Below, piece by piece: positions 34,453 through 47,048 of a stretch of 64,000 bases of DNA. A program made the translations under genes and the position numbers. The DNA is taken from NCBI GenBank assembly GCA_038373885.1, contig JAWZYV010012242.1:1-64000 (forward strand). Direction: 5' to 3'. Under the pieces are notes generated by a model. The model did no database searches. It saw only the letters and a list, made by a program, of their open reading frames with translations, and was not told the origin of the DNA. The stretch is from Cheiracanthium punctorium. Taxonomy: Eukaryota; Arthropoda; Arachnida; Araneae; Cheiracanthiidae. The number at the start of each line of letters is the position of its first letter. Within the stretch, counting starts at the first letter, position 1.

Positions 34453-36559
34453 ATTGGAAAATGCTTTTCACGTGCGTTCGTGTTACTAGAGTTCTATATG
34501 TTTAAGAAATAGGATGCGAAGTAAATGTGTAGATCTGATTTCTGTGGTTACCTTAGGTATATCCATGTAGTCAGACCCCTGTTACGGGCGGCGTTTGCAG
34601 AAAATGATTAGACGGTAGCAATTGCGTAATACTCGCTCCGAGAAAAGCAGTCAAACAGCCAGGGGTTTGGGTGGGTATCTAACCCATGATCGTAGACTAA
34701 TTTATGGGTGGAGTGTAGGAGGCTCTAAGCCACTGGCCATCCTTAGGAAGGCATTGCAGGTGTATTCATTTGGCTAGTGCTGTAAGCTGCATGCGTTCCC
34801 GCCGTACCGTGCCGCCAAGACACCACGATGACGTCACTTGGCGCAGCAAATCGAACTTCGCAGAAGATTTACGGAATATCTGGCAAGAATTCTGCGGAGT
34901 AAACGCGTAGTTAACAAATGTGTGGTTTCCCTTTGTGGGTCGTTCGGTCAGATCCCGTGTCACACCAGGCAATGGCGGAAAATGATTGGGTAGTAGATAC
35001 TATGTAGGACGGTTCAGAGGTTGTAAAATTTCCGTGAAAGGCTGCGGTTTCGATTCCGACACATTTTGCTAGTGTACTGTCTTGGGTTCGATTCCCACAT
35101 AATCCGGTAGTGTAGGGTAGCGGGTGCGATTCCCCCATAATCCGCTAAGTTAAGCAATGAGAAAAAACGTAGTTAGCAAATGCTTCCTTCCCGTGTGTGG
35201 GTCTGTTCGGTCAGATCCCATGTTACACGAGGCGTTATAGGAAAATGGTAGGGGAGCAGAAACTGCGTCTCACGAACGACCGTACACAGTAGAGGAGGCT
35301 CTGAACCTCGAGCTCTGAGTTCCCCATACGAAATGTTTTGGGGTGCGTTCGATGAGAGTGTGTTGCATTAACGTAGAGTAGACGCTTGGTTTCCGTGGGT
35401 GGATCCATTCCTTCAGATTGTAAGGTTGTGGGTTCGATGCCCACATAATCTGCTAGTCTACGGTATTAGGTTCGATTACAAAGAAATGCGCTCAGAAGCG
35501 TGGATTAAACGCGTAGTTACCAAATGTGCGCTTTCCCTGGGTTGGTCCGTTCGGTCAGATACCGTGTAACACGAGGCAATGGCGGAAAATGGTTGGTGAG
35601 CAGATAGTGTGAAGGACGGATTTAGAGTTAGTTAAAATTTCGGTGTAACTTTGTGGGTTCGATTCCCACATAATATAATAATGCCTGGTCTTAGGTTCGT
35701 GTTAATGGAGGCTACCCGTTGAAATGCTTTACAATTGTATTCGTTTGGCTAGTGCTGTAAGCTGCATTCTTTCCCGCTGTACAGTGCCGCTGAGACTGAC
35801 GTCACTGTGCGAAGCAAACCGAACTTCGCAGAAAATTTTTGGAATATCTGGAAAGAATTGCTATTATGCGGAGTAAACGCGTAGCTACCAAATGTGTGTT
35901 TGCCCTTTGTGAGTCCGTTCAGTCAGATCCCGTGTTAGACGAAGCAGTGGCCAAAAATGGTTGGGAGTAGATACTGTGTAGGACGGGTTCAGAGATTGTC
36001 CAATAGTCAGTTTCAGCCTTGGGTTCGATTCCCATATAGTCCGCTAGTTAATGGTAGAGGGTTCGATTCTCCCATAAACCACTAAGTTAAGTGTGGAGTA
36101 AACACGTAGTTACCAAATGCGTGATAACCGTGGGTGGGTCCGTTCGTTCAGATCACGTGTTACACCAGGCATTAACGGAAAACAGCTGGGGTGCAGGGAC
36201 TGAGTAGAACCGGATGAGAGAAGGTCAACATTTCGGTGTAAGGTTGTAGGTTCGATTCCCACATAATCTGCTAGGGTACGGTCGTGGGATCGATTCCCAC
36301 ATGATAATCTAGTGTACGGTCCTGGGTTCGGTTCCGACATAATCGGCTAGCGTACAGTAATGGGTTTGATTCTCTCATAATCCGCTAAGTAAAGTGCTGA
36401 GTAAACGTATGGTTCCCAAATGCGTGGTGTCCGAGGGTCTGTCAGATCCCGTGAAAGTCAAATAGTCACTTGAGGTCTCTGGTTCGATTGAGCATAATCT
36501 GCTTGTGGTCGGTCTTGTGTTCGATTTCTCCTTAATGCGATGAGTCAAGCGTTGAGTAA

Positions 36560-37169
36560 CAGGGTGCGAATTGAACATTTTCTCCAGGGGTGGACATTGA
36601 GAGAAAACATTCTCCAGCAGGGGACATTTGAGAAAGAAAAAGAAATAAATAAAAAGGAGGGAAGGTGTAAATGCTCCACTCACACAATATATTAGGTATT
36701 ACATGACAAATGCAGTCGCCAACATGTCTAAAAAGTGACTTAAATACAAACAAAAGTCGACCCCACGATTTTCTATGCACATATTCCTGCCTATGTCGAT
36801 TCTCGTCTTCCCTGAAATTCGGCTGGTGGTACAGCAGTTCTTGTTCGTTCATTTCGCAGTCTTCCTTTAAAACCTGACCCCAGTTACGGAATGAGAAGTG
36901 GCATCAGGCATGTGTATATCTATTTCAAAGGCATGCTTGTAACTTGCTCCTTTGTCTAGTAAACAAAAGAAAAATTTCTATTCTCAATAGTTAAAATCGT
37001 TAGGTACTGTTGAACTTGTAGGGTGGGACACAGATTAATTTAACATTTCTCCACCAGGGGATAAATAGTATCCCTGGCAGGGATCCAGTAATATTTCTCT
37101 AGCCAGGGATATTACTTTCTTCAGCCGGGGACGATCCCCGGCATCCACCCCTCGTCAATTCGCACCCTG
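36560..37169. mobile_element. hAT-type element inserted in the array, 610 bp
   Basis: Ends CAGGGTGCGAATTGA / TCAATTCGCACCCTG form a 15-bp perfect inverted repeat. Flanking octamers TTGAGTAA (36,552-36,559) and CTGAGTAA (37,170-37,177) differ at one base and match the array motif (G)GAGTAAACGCG, giving a hAT-type 8-bp duplication. CAGGG is a common hAT start. The interior has repeated CCAGGG(G)A phrases and no transposase I can recognise. Confidence 0.8.
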
Positions 37170-38809
37170 CTGAGTAAACGCGTAGTTGTAAATTGTGTGG
37201 TTTCCCTGGGTGGGTCCGTTCGGTCAGATCCGGTGCTAGCAGAGGCAGAAAATGTTTGGGGAGTAGCTACTGCGTAGGACGGGATCACAGATAGTCAAAA
37301 TTTCGGTGTAAGGTTATTTAATTGATTCCTACATAATCCTCTAGCGTACGGTCCTGGGTTCGATTTCGACATAATCGGTTAGTGTACAGTAGTGAGTTTG
37401 ATTCCCCCATAATCCGCTAACTAAAGTGCGGAGTAAACGCATAGTTCCCAAATGCGTGTTTTCCGTGTGTATATCCGATCTGTCAGATCCCGTGAAAGTC
37501 AAATACTCAGTTTAGGACTCTGGTTCGTTTCCACCTAATCCGCTAGTGTAAGGTTGTAGGTTCGGTCCCCAGAAAATCTTGTAGTGTACCGTCGTGGGTT
37601 CGATTCCTACTTAATGCGATCATTTAAGCGCAGAGTAGAGGTGTAGTTACGAAATGTGTGGTTTCCCTGTGGGGGTCTGTACAATCAGATCCCGTTTGGT
37701 AGGAAGTATTGGTGGAAAATTGTTGGGGAGTAGATACTGCATAGGACGCTAAGAGAGAAAGTCAAATATGCATTTTAGGGTTTTGGGTTCGATTCCCACT
37801 TAATCCGCTAGTGCACAGTAGTGGGTTCGATTCCTCCATAATCCGTTAAGTAAAGCACGAGGTAAACGCGTAGTTACCAAATACGGGATTTCCGTTGGTG
37901 TGTTCGGTCAGATCCCGTGTTACACGAGGTAATGGCTGAAATTTTTGCGAAGCAGATACTGCGTAAGAGGAGTTGAGAGTTATTAAATTTTCGGTGTAAG
38001 GTTATGGGTTAGATTCCCACATAATCTGCTACGGTACAGTCGTGGGTTCGATTCCCACATAATCTGCTAGTGTACGGTCTTCGGTTAGATTCCAACATAA
38101 TGCGCGCAGTAAATGGGTACTTATATAATGTGTGGTTTCCCTGGGTGGGATTGTTCGGTCAGACCCTGTGATAGCAGTGGCGAGGCAGTTGCGGAAAATA
38201 GCTGGGTAGAAGATATTGGCTAGTATGGGATCACTGATAGCCAAAAAATCTGTGTAAATTTGTAGGTTCGATTCCAGCATAATGCGCTAACTAAAGTGCG
38301 GAGTAAATGCATAATTACAGAATGCATGGTTTCCGAGAGTGGCTCCATACTGTTAGATACCGTGAAAGTCAAATAATCAGTTGAGGTCTTGGGTTCGATG
38401 CCCTCAGAAACCGCTAATGTATGGTAGTGGGTTCGATTCCCCATAATCCGCTAAATTAAGCGCGGAGTAAACAGATAGTTAGCAAATGCTTGGTTTCCGT
38501 GTGTGGGTGAAATCGCTCAGATTCCATGTTACAGGAAGCGTTATAGGAAAGTGGTAGGGGAGTAGAAACTGCGTCATACTAGTCTGGGCTAAGCAATCAA
38601 ACATCCAGGGGATTGGGTCAAAGTGTCAGAAAAGGACCGTACACTGAGTTAAGCGTGGAGTATAGGAGGTTCTGAACCTCCAAGTCACCGGTCCCAATAC
38701 GAAATGTTTTTGAGGCGTAAACGCGTGGTTTCCGTGGGTGGGAACATTTGGTCAGTTGCCCTGTTTAAAATGGTTGGGGGGGGGGGAAGATACTGAGTTG
38801 GAGATACCC

Positions 38810-38882
38810 AGCGGTTTATGTGGGAATCCAATCCACGGCTGCCCACCATGATTAGCGGAAAGTAGAACAGGTTCCTTCTATA
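38810..38882 (-). repeat. tRNA-like module alpha 4 (decayed B box)
   Basis: Same layout as alpha 2, with GTGGATTGGATTCCCAC instead of the B-box consensus and the GGTTCCTTCTATATATTTC replacement at the A-like side. Confidence 0.4.
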
Positions 38883-40446
38883 TATTTCAGAAATAGGATG
38901 CGAAGGAAATGTGTAGATCTGATTTCTGTGGTTACCTTAGTTATATCATGTAGTCAGACCCCTGTTACGGGCGGCGTTTGCAGAAAATGATTAGACGGTA
39001 GCAATTGCGTAATACTAGCTCCGAGAAAAGCAGTCAAACAGACAGGGGATTGGGTGGGTATCTAACCCATGATCGTAGATTAATTTATGGGTTGAGTGTA
39101 GGAGGCTCTAAGCTTTTGGCCACCCTTAGAAATACTTTTCAGGTGTATTCGTTTGGCTAGTGCTGTAAGCTCCATGAGTTCCCGCCGTACCGTTCCGCTA
39201 AGACTCCGCGATGACGTCACTGGGCGCAGCAAATCGAACTTCGCAGAAGATTTGCGGAATATCTGGCAAGAATTGGTATTTTGCGGAGTAAACGCGTAGT
39301 TAACAAATATGTGGTTTCCCTTTGTGGGTCCGTTCGGTCAGATCCCGTGTTACACGCGGCAATGGCGGAAAATAGTTGGGAGTAGACTCTGTGTAGGACG
39401 GGTTTCGAGAAAGTAAAATAGTCAGTTTAGGGTCTTAGGTTCGATTCTCACTTAATCCGCTAGTGTTCAGTCGTGGGTTCGATTCCCACATACTCCGCTA
39501 GTGTACGGTAGTGGGTTCGATTCCCCCATAATCTGCTAAGTAATGCGCGGAGAAAACAGGCTTCGTTTGTGGCAAATGCTTGGTTTCCGTGGGTGGGTTT
39601 GTCCAGTCAGATCTCATGTTACACGAGGCGTAATAGGAAAATGGTAGGGGGAGTAGAAACTGCGTCTTACTAGTTAGGGCTAAGATATCAAACATGCAGG
39701 GGATTGGGTAGGTCCGTTCGATCAGATCCCGTGTTACACAAGGGAATGGCGAAATGTTGTTGGAGAGCACATACTGTGAAAGACGCATTAGAGTTAGTTA
39801 AAATTTCGGTGTAAGGTTGTGGGAACGATTCCCGCAGAATCTAATAGTGCCTGGTCTTAGGTTCGTGTTACAGGAGGCCACCCGTAGAAATTTGTACGGT
39901 CTTGGATTGGATTCCACATAATCTGCTAGTGTACGGTGGTGTGTCCGATTACCCCATAATGCTCGAACTAGAGCGCGGAGTAAACGCGTAGTTACCAAAT
40001 GCGTGGTTTCCGAGGGTGGGTCCGTTCTGTCAGATCACGTGAAAGTCAAATAGTCAGTTTATGTATTAAGTTCGTTTCCACATAATCCGCTAGTGTAAGG
40101 TCAGATCCCATGTTATACGAAGCGTTATAGGAAAGTGGTAGGGGAGTAGAAACTGCGTTTTACTAGTTAGGGCTAAGCAATCGAACATCCAAGGGATTGG
40201 GTCAAAGTGTCACGAGCGACCGTACACGGTATTAAGCGTGGAGTACAGGAGGCTGTGAACCTTCAAAGCACCGGTCCCCCTACGAAATATTTTTGAGGCG
40301 CATTCGACTAGAGTGCGCAACATTAACGTAGAGTAAACGCGTGGTTTCCGTTGGTGGGTCCATTCGGTAAGTTACCCTGTTAAACGAGGCATTAGCGGAA
40401 AATGTTTGGGGGCAGATGCTGCGTTATGCTGGGTCGGAGATACTGA

Positions 40447-40500
40447 GCGGATTAACTGGGAATCGAACCCACGGCTGCTCACCAAGATTAGCGGAAAGAA
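40447..40500 (-). repeat. tRNA-like module alpha 5 (truncated)
   Basis: Exact minus-strand B box (40,459-40,469) and half of the middle segment; the A-like side is deleted and fused to a beta module at about 40,500. The same fusion occurs in alpha 8, showing that the two belong to a duplicated block. Confidence 0.5.
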
Positions 40501-43500
40501 TCATCGTAGACTAATTTATGGGTCGAGTGTATGAGGCTGTAAGCCACTGGCCACCCTTAGAAATACTTTCAGGTGTATTCGTTTGGCTAGTGCTGTAAGC
40601 TGCATTCATTCCCGCCGTACCGTGCCGCTAAGGCTCTAAGCTGTGCCGCTAAGGCGCAGTAAACCGAACTTCGCAGAAGATTTGCGAAATATCTAGCAAG
40701 AATCGGTATTTTGCGGAGTAAACGCGTAGTTGACAAATGTGTGGTTTCCCTTTGTGGCTCCGTTCCGTCAGATCCCGTGTTACACGAGGCAATGGCGGAA
40801 AATGGTTGGTGAGCAGATAGTGTGAAGGACGGAATTAGAGTTAGTAAAATTTCGGTGTAACGTTGTGGATTCGATTCCCACATAATGTAATAGTGCCTGG
40901 TCTTAGGTTCGTGTTAGAGGAGGGCACCCGTAGAAATGCTTTTCAGGTGTATTCGTTTGGCTAGTGCTGTAAGCTGCGTTCTTTCCCGCTGTACAGTGCC
41001 GCTGAGACTGAACGTCACTTGGCGAAGCAAACCGAACAGCGCAGAAGATTTGCGGAATCTCTGGCAAGAATTGGTATTATGCGGAGTAAACGCGTAGTTA
41101 CCAAATGTGTGTTTTCCCTGGGTGGGTCCGTTCGGTCAGAGCCCGTGTTACACGAGGCAATGGCCGAAAATGGTTGGGAGTAGATACTGATGTAGGACGG
41201 GTCTGAGAAAGTCAAATAGTCAGTTTAGGGTCTTGGGTTCGACTCTCACTTAATCCGCTAGTGTTCAGTAGTGGGTTCGATTTCCACAGAATCCGCTAGT
41301 GTACGGTAGTGGGAGCGATTCCCCCATAATCCGCTAAGTTAAGCGCGGAGAAAAAACGTATTTAGCAAATTCTTCGTGTCCGTGGGTGCGTCTGTTCGGT
41401 CAGATCCCATTTTACACGAGGCGTTACAGGAAAACTGTAGGGGAGTAGAAACTGCGTCATACTAGTTAGGGCTAAGCTATCAAACATCCAGGGGATTGGG
41501 TCAAAGTGTCACCAATGACCGTACACTGAGTTAAGCGTGGAGTAGAAGATGCTCTGAACCTCCAAGTCTAAGGTCCCCCTACGAAATATTTTTGAGGCGC
41601 ATTTGACTAGAGTGCGTCACATTAACGTAGAGTAGACGATTGGTTTCCGTGGGTGGGTCCTTTCCGTCAGATCACGTGTTACAGGAGACATTGGGGGAAA
41701 ATGTTTGGGGGCAGAAGGTGCATAGGGCGGGATCAGAGATAGTAAAAATTTCGGTGAAAGGTTGTGAGTAAGAGTCCCTCATATTCTAATAGTGTACGGA
41801 CTACGTTCGATTACCAAGACATGCGTTTAGTTAAGCGCGGAGTAAACCCGTAGTTAGCAAATGTAGTTTCCCTGGATGAGTCCGTTCGGTCAGATCCCGT
41901 GTTACACAAGGCATTAGCGGAAAATAGCTGGGGTGCAGGTACTGTGTAGGAGGGGATCAAAGAAATTAAGTACTCAGTTTAAGTCTGGTTCGATTCCCAT
42001 AATCTTAGTGTACGATAGTAGGTCGATTCCACATAATCCTCTAGTGTACGATAGTAGGTCCGATTCCCACTTAATCCGCTAACTAAAGCGCGGAGTAAAC
42101 GCGTAGTTAGCACATGCGTGGTTTCCGTGGGTGGGTCCGTTCGGTCAGATTCCGTGTTACACGAAGCAATGGCGGAAAATGGTTAATAGTAGATATTGTG
42201 TAGGACGGGTTAGACAAAGCAGATAGTCAGTAAGGTCTTGCGTCGATTCTCATAGAATTCGGTAGTGTACAGTAGTGGGTTCGATTCCAACATTATCCGC
42301 TAGTGTACGGCATTGGTTCCATTCCCACATAATCCGCTGGTTAAGCGCGGAGTAAACGCGTAGTTAGCACATGCGTGGTTTCCGTGGGTGGGTCCGTTCG
42401 GTCAGATTCCGTGTTACACGAGGCATTAGCGGAAAATAGCTGGGGTGCAGGTACTGTGTAGGAGGGGATCAGAGAAAGTCAAATAGTCAGTGTACGGTCG
42501 TGGGTTCGATTCTCACATAATCCACTAAGTTAAGCGTATAGTAAACGTGTAGTTACCATATGCGTGGTTTCCGAGGGTGGGTCCGTTCTGTCAGATCCCG
42601 TGAAAGTCAAATAGTCAGTTTATGTCTTGGGTTCGTTTCCACATAATCCGATAGTGTAAGGTTCGATTCACAGAAAATCTTTTAGGGTACGGTCTTGGCC
42701 TCTATTCCCACTAAATGCGATGATTTAAGCGCGGACTAAAGGTCTAGTTACGAAATGTGTGGTTTCCCTGGGCGTGTCCGTTCGATCAGATCCCGTGTTG
42801 CAGGAAGCATTGGTGAGAAAATAGTTGGGGAGCAGATACTGCCTTTGACGGGTTCAGAGAAAGTCAAATATGCAGTTTAGGGTTCGATTCCCTCTTAATC
42901 CGCTAGTGTAGAGTGTTGGGTTCGATTCCCTCTTAATCCGCTAGTGTACAGTGTTGGGTTCGATTCCCCCATAATCCGTTAAGTAAAGCGCGAGGTAAAC
43001 GCGTAGTCACCAAATCCGGAGTTTCCGTTGGTGGGTCCGTACCGTGAGATCCCGTGTTACACGAGGCAATGGTGGAAAATGGTTGTGGAGCAGATACTGC
43101 GTAGGACGGGATCATACATAGACAAAATTTCCGTGTAAGGTTGTGGGTTCGATTCCCACATAATCTGCTACGGAACAGTCGTGGGTTCGATTCCAACATA
43201 ATGCGCTGTGTTATGCGCGGAGGAAACGCGGAGTAGTTAGCAATTGTGTGGTTCCCCTGGGTGGGGGACGGTTCGGTCAGATCCTCTAGTAGCAGAGGCA
43301 GTGGCTGAAAATGGCTGGGGAGAAGATATTGTATAGGACGAGATCAAAGATAGTCAAAATATCGGTATAAGTTTGTAGATACGATTCCCGCATAATCCGG
43401 TAACTAAAGAGCGGAGTTAACGCATAGTTACTAAATGCATGGCTTCCTCGAGTGGCTGCGTTCTGTCAGATCCCGTGAATGTCAAATAGTCCGTTTAGGT

Positions 43501-43917
43501 CTTGGTTTCGAATCCCACATAAACCGCTTGTGTATGGTAATGGGTTCGAATGCCCCGTAATCCGCTAAATTAAGCGCGGAGTAAGCAGGTAGTTAGCACA
43601 TGCTTTGTTTCCGTGTGTGGCTCTGATCGCTCCGATTCCATGTTACACGAAGCGTTATAGGAAAGTGGTAGGGGAGTAGAAACTGCGTCATACTAGTCTG
43701 GGCTAAGCAATCAAACATCTAGGGGATTGGGTCAAAGTGTTAAAAATGGACCGTACACTGAGTTAAGCGTGGAGTAGAGGAGGTTCTGAACCTCCAAGTC
43801 ACCGGTCCCAATACGAAATGTTATTGAGGAGTAAACGCATGGTTTCCTTGGGTGGGAACATTCGGTCAGTTACCCTGTTTAAAATAGTTGGGGGAAGATG
43901 CTGGGTTGGAGATACAA

Positions 43918-43985
43918 AGCGGTTTATGTGAGAATCGAACCCGCGGCTGCCCACCATGATTAGAGGAAAGCAGAAGAGGATCCTT
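43918..43985 (-). repeat. tRNA-like module alpha 6
   Basis: B-box region intact as GGGTTCGATTCTCAC on the minus strand (last position changed) with the middle ATGATTAGAGGAAAG. The A-like side ends in the GGATCCTTCTACATATATC variant. Confidence 0.45.
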
Positions 43986-44971
43986 CTACATATATCAGAA
44001 ATAGGATGCGAAGTAAATGTGTAGATCCGATTTCTGTAGTTTCCGTAGGTATATCCATGTAGTCAGACCCTGTTACGGCTGGCGTTTGCAGAAAATGATT
44101 AGACTGTAGCAATTGCGTAATACTAGCTCCGAGAAAAGCAGTCAAACAGCCAGGGGATTGGGTGGGAATGTAACCCATAACCGTAGACTAACTTATGGGT
44201 CGAGTGTAGGAGGCTGTAAGCCACTGGCCTCCCTTAGAAATACTTTTCAGGTGTTTTCGTTTGGCTAGTGCTGTAAGCTGAATTCATTCCGGCCGTACCG
44301 TGCCGCTAAGACTTCGCGATGACGTGACTTGGCGAAGCAAACCGAACTTCGCAGATTTGCAGAATATCTGGCAAGAATTGGTGTCTTGCGGAGTATACGC
44401 GTAGTTACCAAATTTGTGGTTTCTCTGGGTGGGTCCGTTCGGTTATATCCCGTGTTACACGAGGCAATGGCGGAAAATGATGATGTTAGTAGATACTGTG
44501 TAGGACGGTTTCAGAGGAAGTCAAATAGTCAGTTTCAGCCTTGGGTTTGATTCCCATATAGTCCGCTAGTTAATGGTAGTGGGTTCGATTCCCCATAAAC
44601 CACTAAGTTAAGCGCGGAGTAAACACGTAGTTAGAAAATGCTTGGCTTCCGTGTGTGGGTCTGATCGGTCAGATCCCATGTTACACGAAGCGTTTTAGGA
44701 AGTGGTAGGGGAGTAGAAACTGCGTCATACTCGTCTGGGCTAAGCAATCGAGCATCCCAGGGATTGGGTCGATGTGTCACCAACAACTGTACACTGAGTT
44801 AGCGTGGAGTATAGGAGGCTCTGAACCTCCAAGTCACCGATCCCCCTACGAAATGTTTTGAGGCGCATTCGACTAGAGTGTGTTACATTAACGTAGAGTA
44901 AACACGGGGTTTTCTTGTATCTGAGCAAATGCACACAGCCACATGGTTGGGCAGAGCTGCATGTCGCAGAG

Positions 44972-45062
44972 ATACCAAGCGGATTACGTGGCAATCGAAC
45001 CTACTGCTGCCGACAAAGATTAGTGGAAAGTAGAAGAGTCTCTAAGACACTGGTCCCCATTG
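44972..45062 (-). repeat. tRNA-like module alpha 7
   Basis: Minus strand: ACCAGTGTCTTAGAGACTCT, middle segment, then AGGTTCGATTGCCAC (B box with one change). Closely related to alpha 3; the flanking gamma module is also shared between the two places. Confidence 0.45.
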
Positions 45063-46991
45063 AAAACGCTTTTCACGTGCGTTCGTGTTACTAGAGTTCT
45101 ATATTTTTAAGAAATAGGATGGGAAGTAAATGTGTAGATCTGATTTCTGTAGTTTCCGTAGGTAAATCCATGTGGTCAGACGCATGTTACGGGCGGCGTT
45201 TGCAGAAAATGATTAGACGGTAGCATTTGCGTAATACTAGCTCCGAGAAAAGTACTCAAACAGCCAGGGGATTGGGTGGGAATCTAACCCTTGATCGTAG
45301 ACTAATTTATAGGTCGTGTGTAGGAAGCTCTAATCACTGGCCACCCTTAAAAATGCTTTAGGTGTATTCCTTTGGCTAGTGCTGTAAGCTGCATTCATTC
45401 CCGCTGTACCGTGCCGCTACGACTGACGTCACTTGGCGAAGCAAGCGAACATCGCTGAAGATTTGTGGAATATCTGGCAAGAATTCGTATTATGCGGAGT
45501 AAACACGTACTTACCAAATGTGTGGTTTCCCTGGGTGGGTTCGTTTGGTCAGATCCCGTGTTACACGAGGCAATGGCGGAAAATAGTTGGGAGTAGATAC
45601 TGTGTAGGACGGGTTCAGAGAAAGTCTTAGGGTCTTAGGTTCGATTCTCACTTAATCCGCTAGTGTTCAGTCGTGGGTTCGATTCCCACATACTCTGCTA
45701 GTGTACGGTAGTGGGTTCGATTCCCCCATAATCCGCTAAGTAATGCGCGGAGAAAGCACGCTTCGTCTGTGGCAAATATTTCGTTTCCGTGGGTGGGTCT
45801 GTTCAGTCAGATCTCATGTTACACGAGGCGTAATAGGAAAATGGTAGGGGGAGTAGAAACTGCGTCTTACTAGTTAGGGCTAAGCAATCAAACATGCAGG
45901 GGATTGGGTAGGTCCGTTCGATCAGATCCCGTGTTACACAAGGCAATGGCGAAAAATTGTTGGAGAGCACATACTGTGAAAGACGGCATTAGAGTTAGTT
46001 AAAATTTCGGTGTAAGGTTGTGGGAACGATTCCCGCAGAATCTGCTGTGTACGGTCTTGGATTGGATTCCACATAATCTGCTAGTGTACGGTGGTGTGTC
46101 CGATTTCCCCATAATGCTCGAACTAGAGCGCGGAGTAAACGCGTAGTTACCAAATGCGTGCTCTCCGAGGGTGGGTCCGTTCTGTCAGATCACGTGAGAG
46201 TCATATAGTCAGTTTAGGTATTGGGTTCGTTTCCACATAATCCGCTAGTGTAAGGTTCGATTCCCAGAAAATCTTCTAGGGTACGGTCTTGGGTTCTATT
46301 CCCACATACTCTGCAAGTGTACGGTATTAGATTCAATTACCAAGAAATTCGATGAGTTAAGCGCGGAGTAAACGTGTAGTTACCAAATGCGTGGTTCCCT
46401 TGGTGGGTCCGATCGGTCAGATTCCGTGTTATACGAGGCAATGGCGGAAAATGGTTGGGGAGCAGATTCTACGTTGGACGGGTTCACAGATAGTCAAAAT
46501 TTTGGGTAGTCACGAGGTTCTTGGTTCGATGCGACATAATCTGCTAGTGTACGGTATCGGTTCGATTCCCACTTACTGCGCCGAGTTAAGCGCGGAGTAA
46601 ACACGTAATTCGCAAATGCTTGATTTCCGTGTGTTAGTTTGATCGGTCAGATCCCATGTTATACGAAGCGTTATAGGAAAGTGGTAGGGGAGTAGAAAAT
46701 GCGTTTTACTAGTTAGGGCTAAGCAATCAAACATTCAGGGGATTGGGTCAAAGTGTCACAAGCGACCGTACACTGTGTTAAGTGTGGAGTACAGGAGGCT
46801 CTGAACCTCCAAAGCACCGGTCCCCCTACGAAATATTTTTGAGGCGCATTCGACTAGAGTGCGTAAAATTAACGTAGAGTAAACGCGTGGTTTCCGTTGG
46901 TGGGTCCATTCGGTAAGTTACCCTGTTACACCAGGCATTAGCGGAAAATGTTTGAGGGGGCAGATGCTGCGTTATGCTGGGTCGGAGATAC

Positions 46992-47048
46992 CGAGCGGAT
47001 TATGTGGGAATCGAACCCACGGCTGCTCACCAAGATTAGCGGAAAGAC
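46992..47048 (-). repeat. tRNA-like module alpha 8 (truncated)
   Basis: Perfect T-arm and B box (47,007-47,017) with the same truncation and beta fusion as alpha 5. Minus-strand TTTT at 46,945-46,948. Confidence 0.5.
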
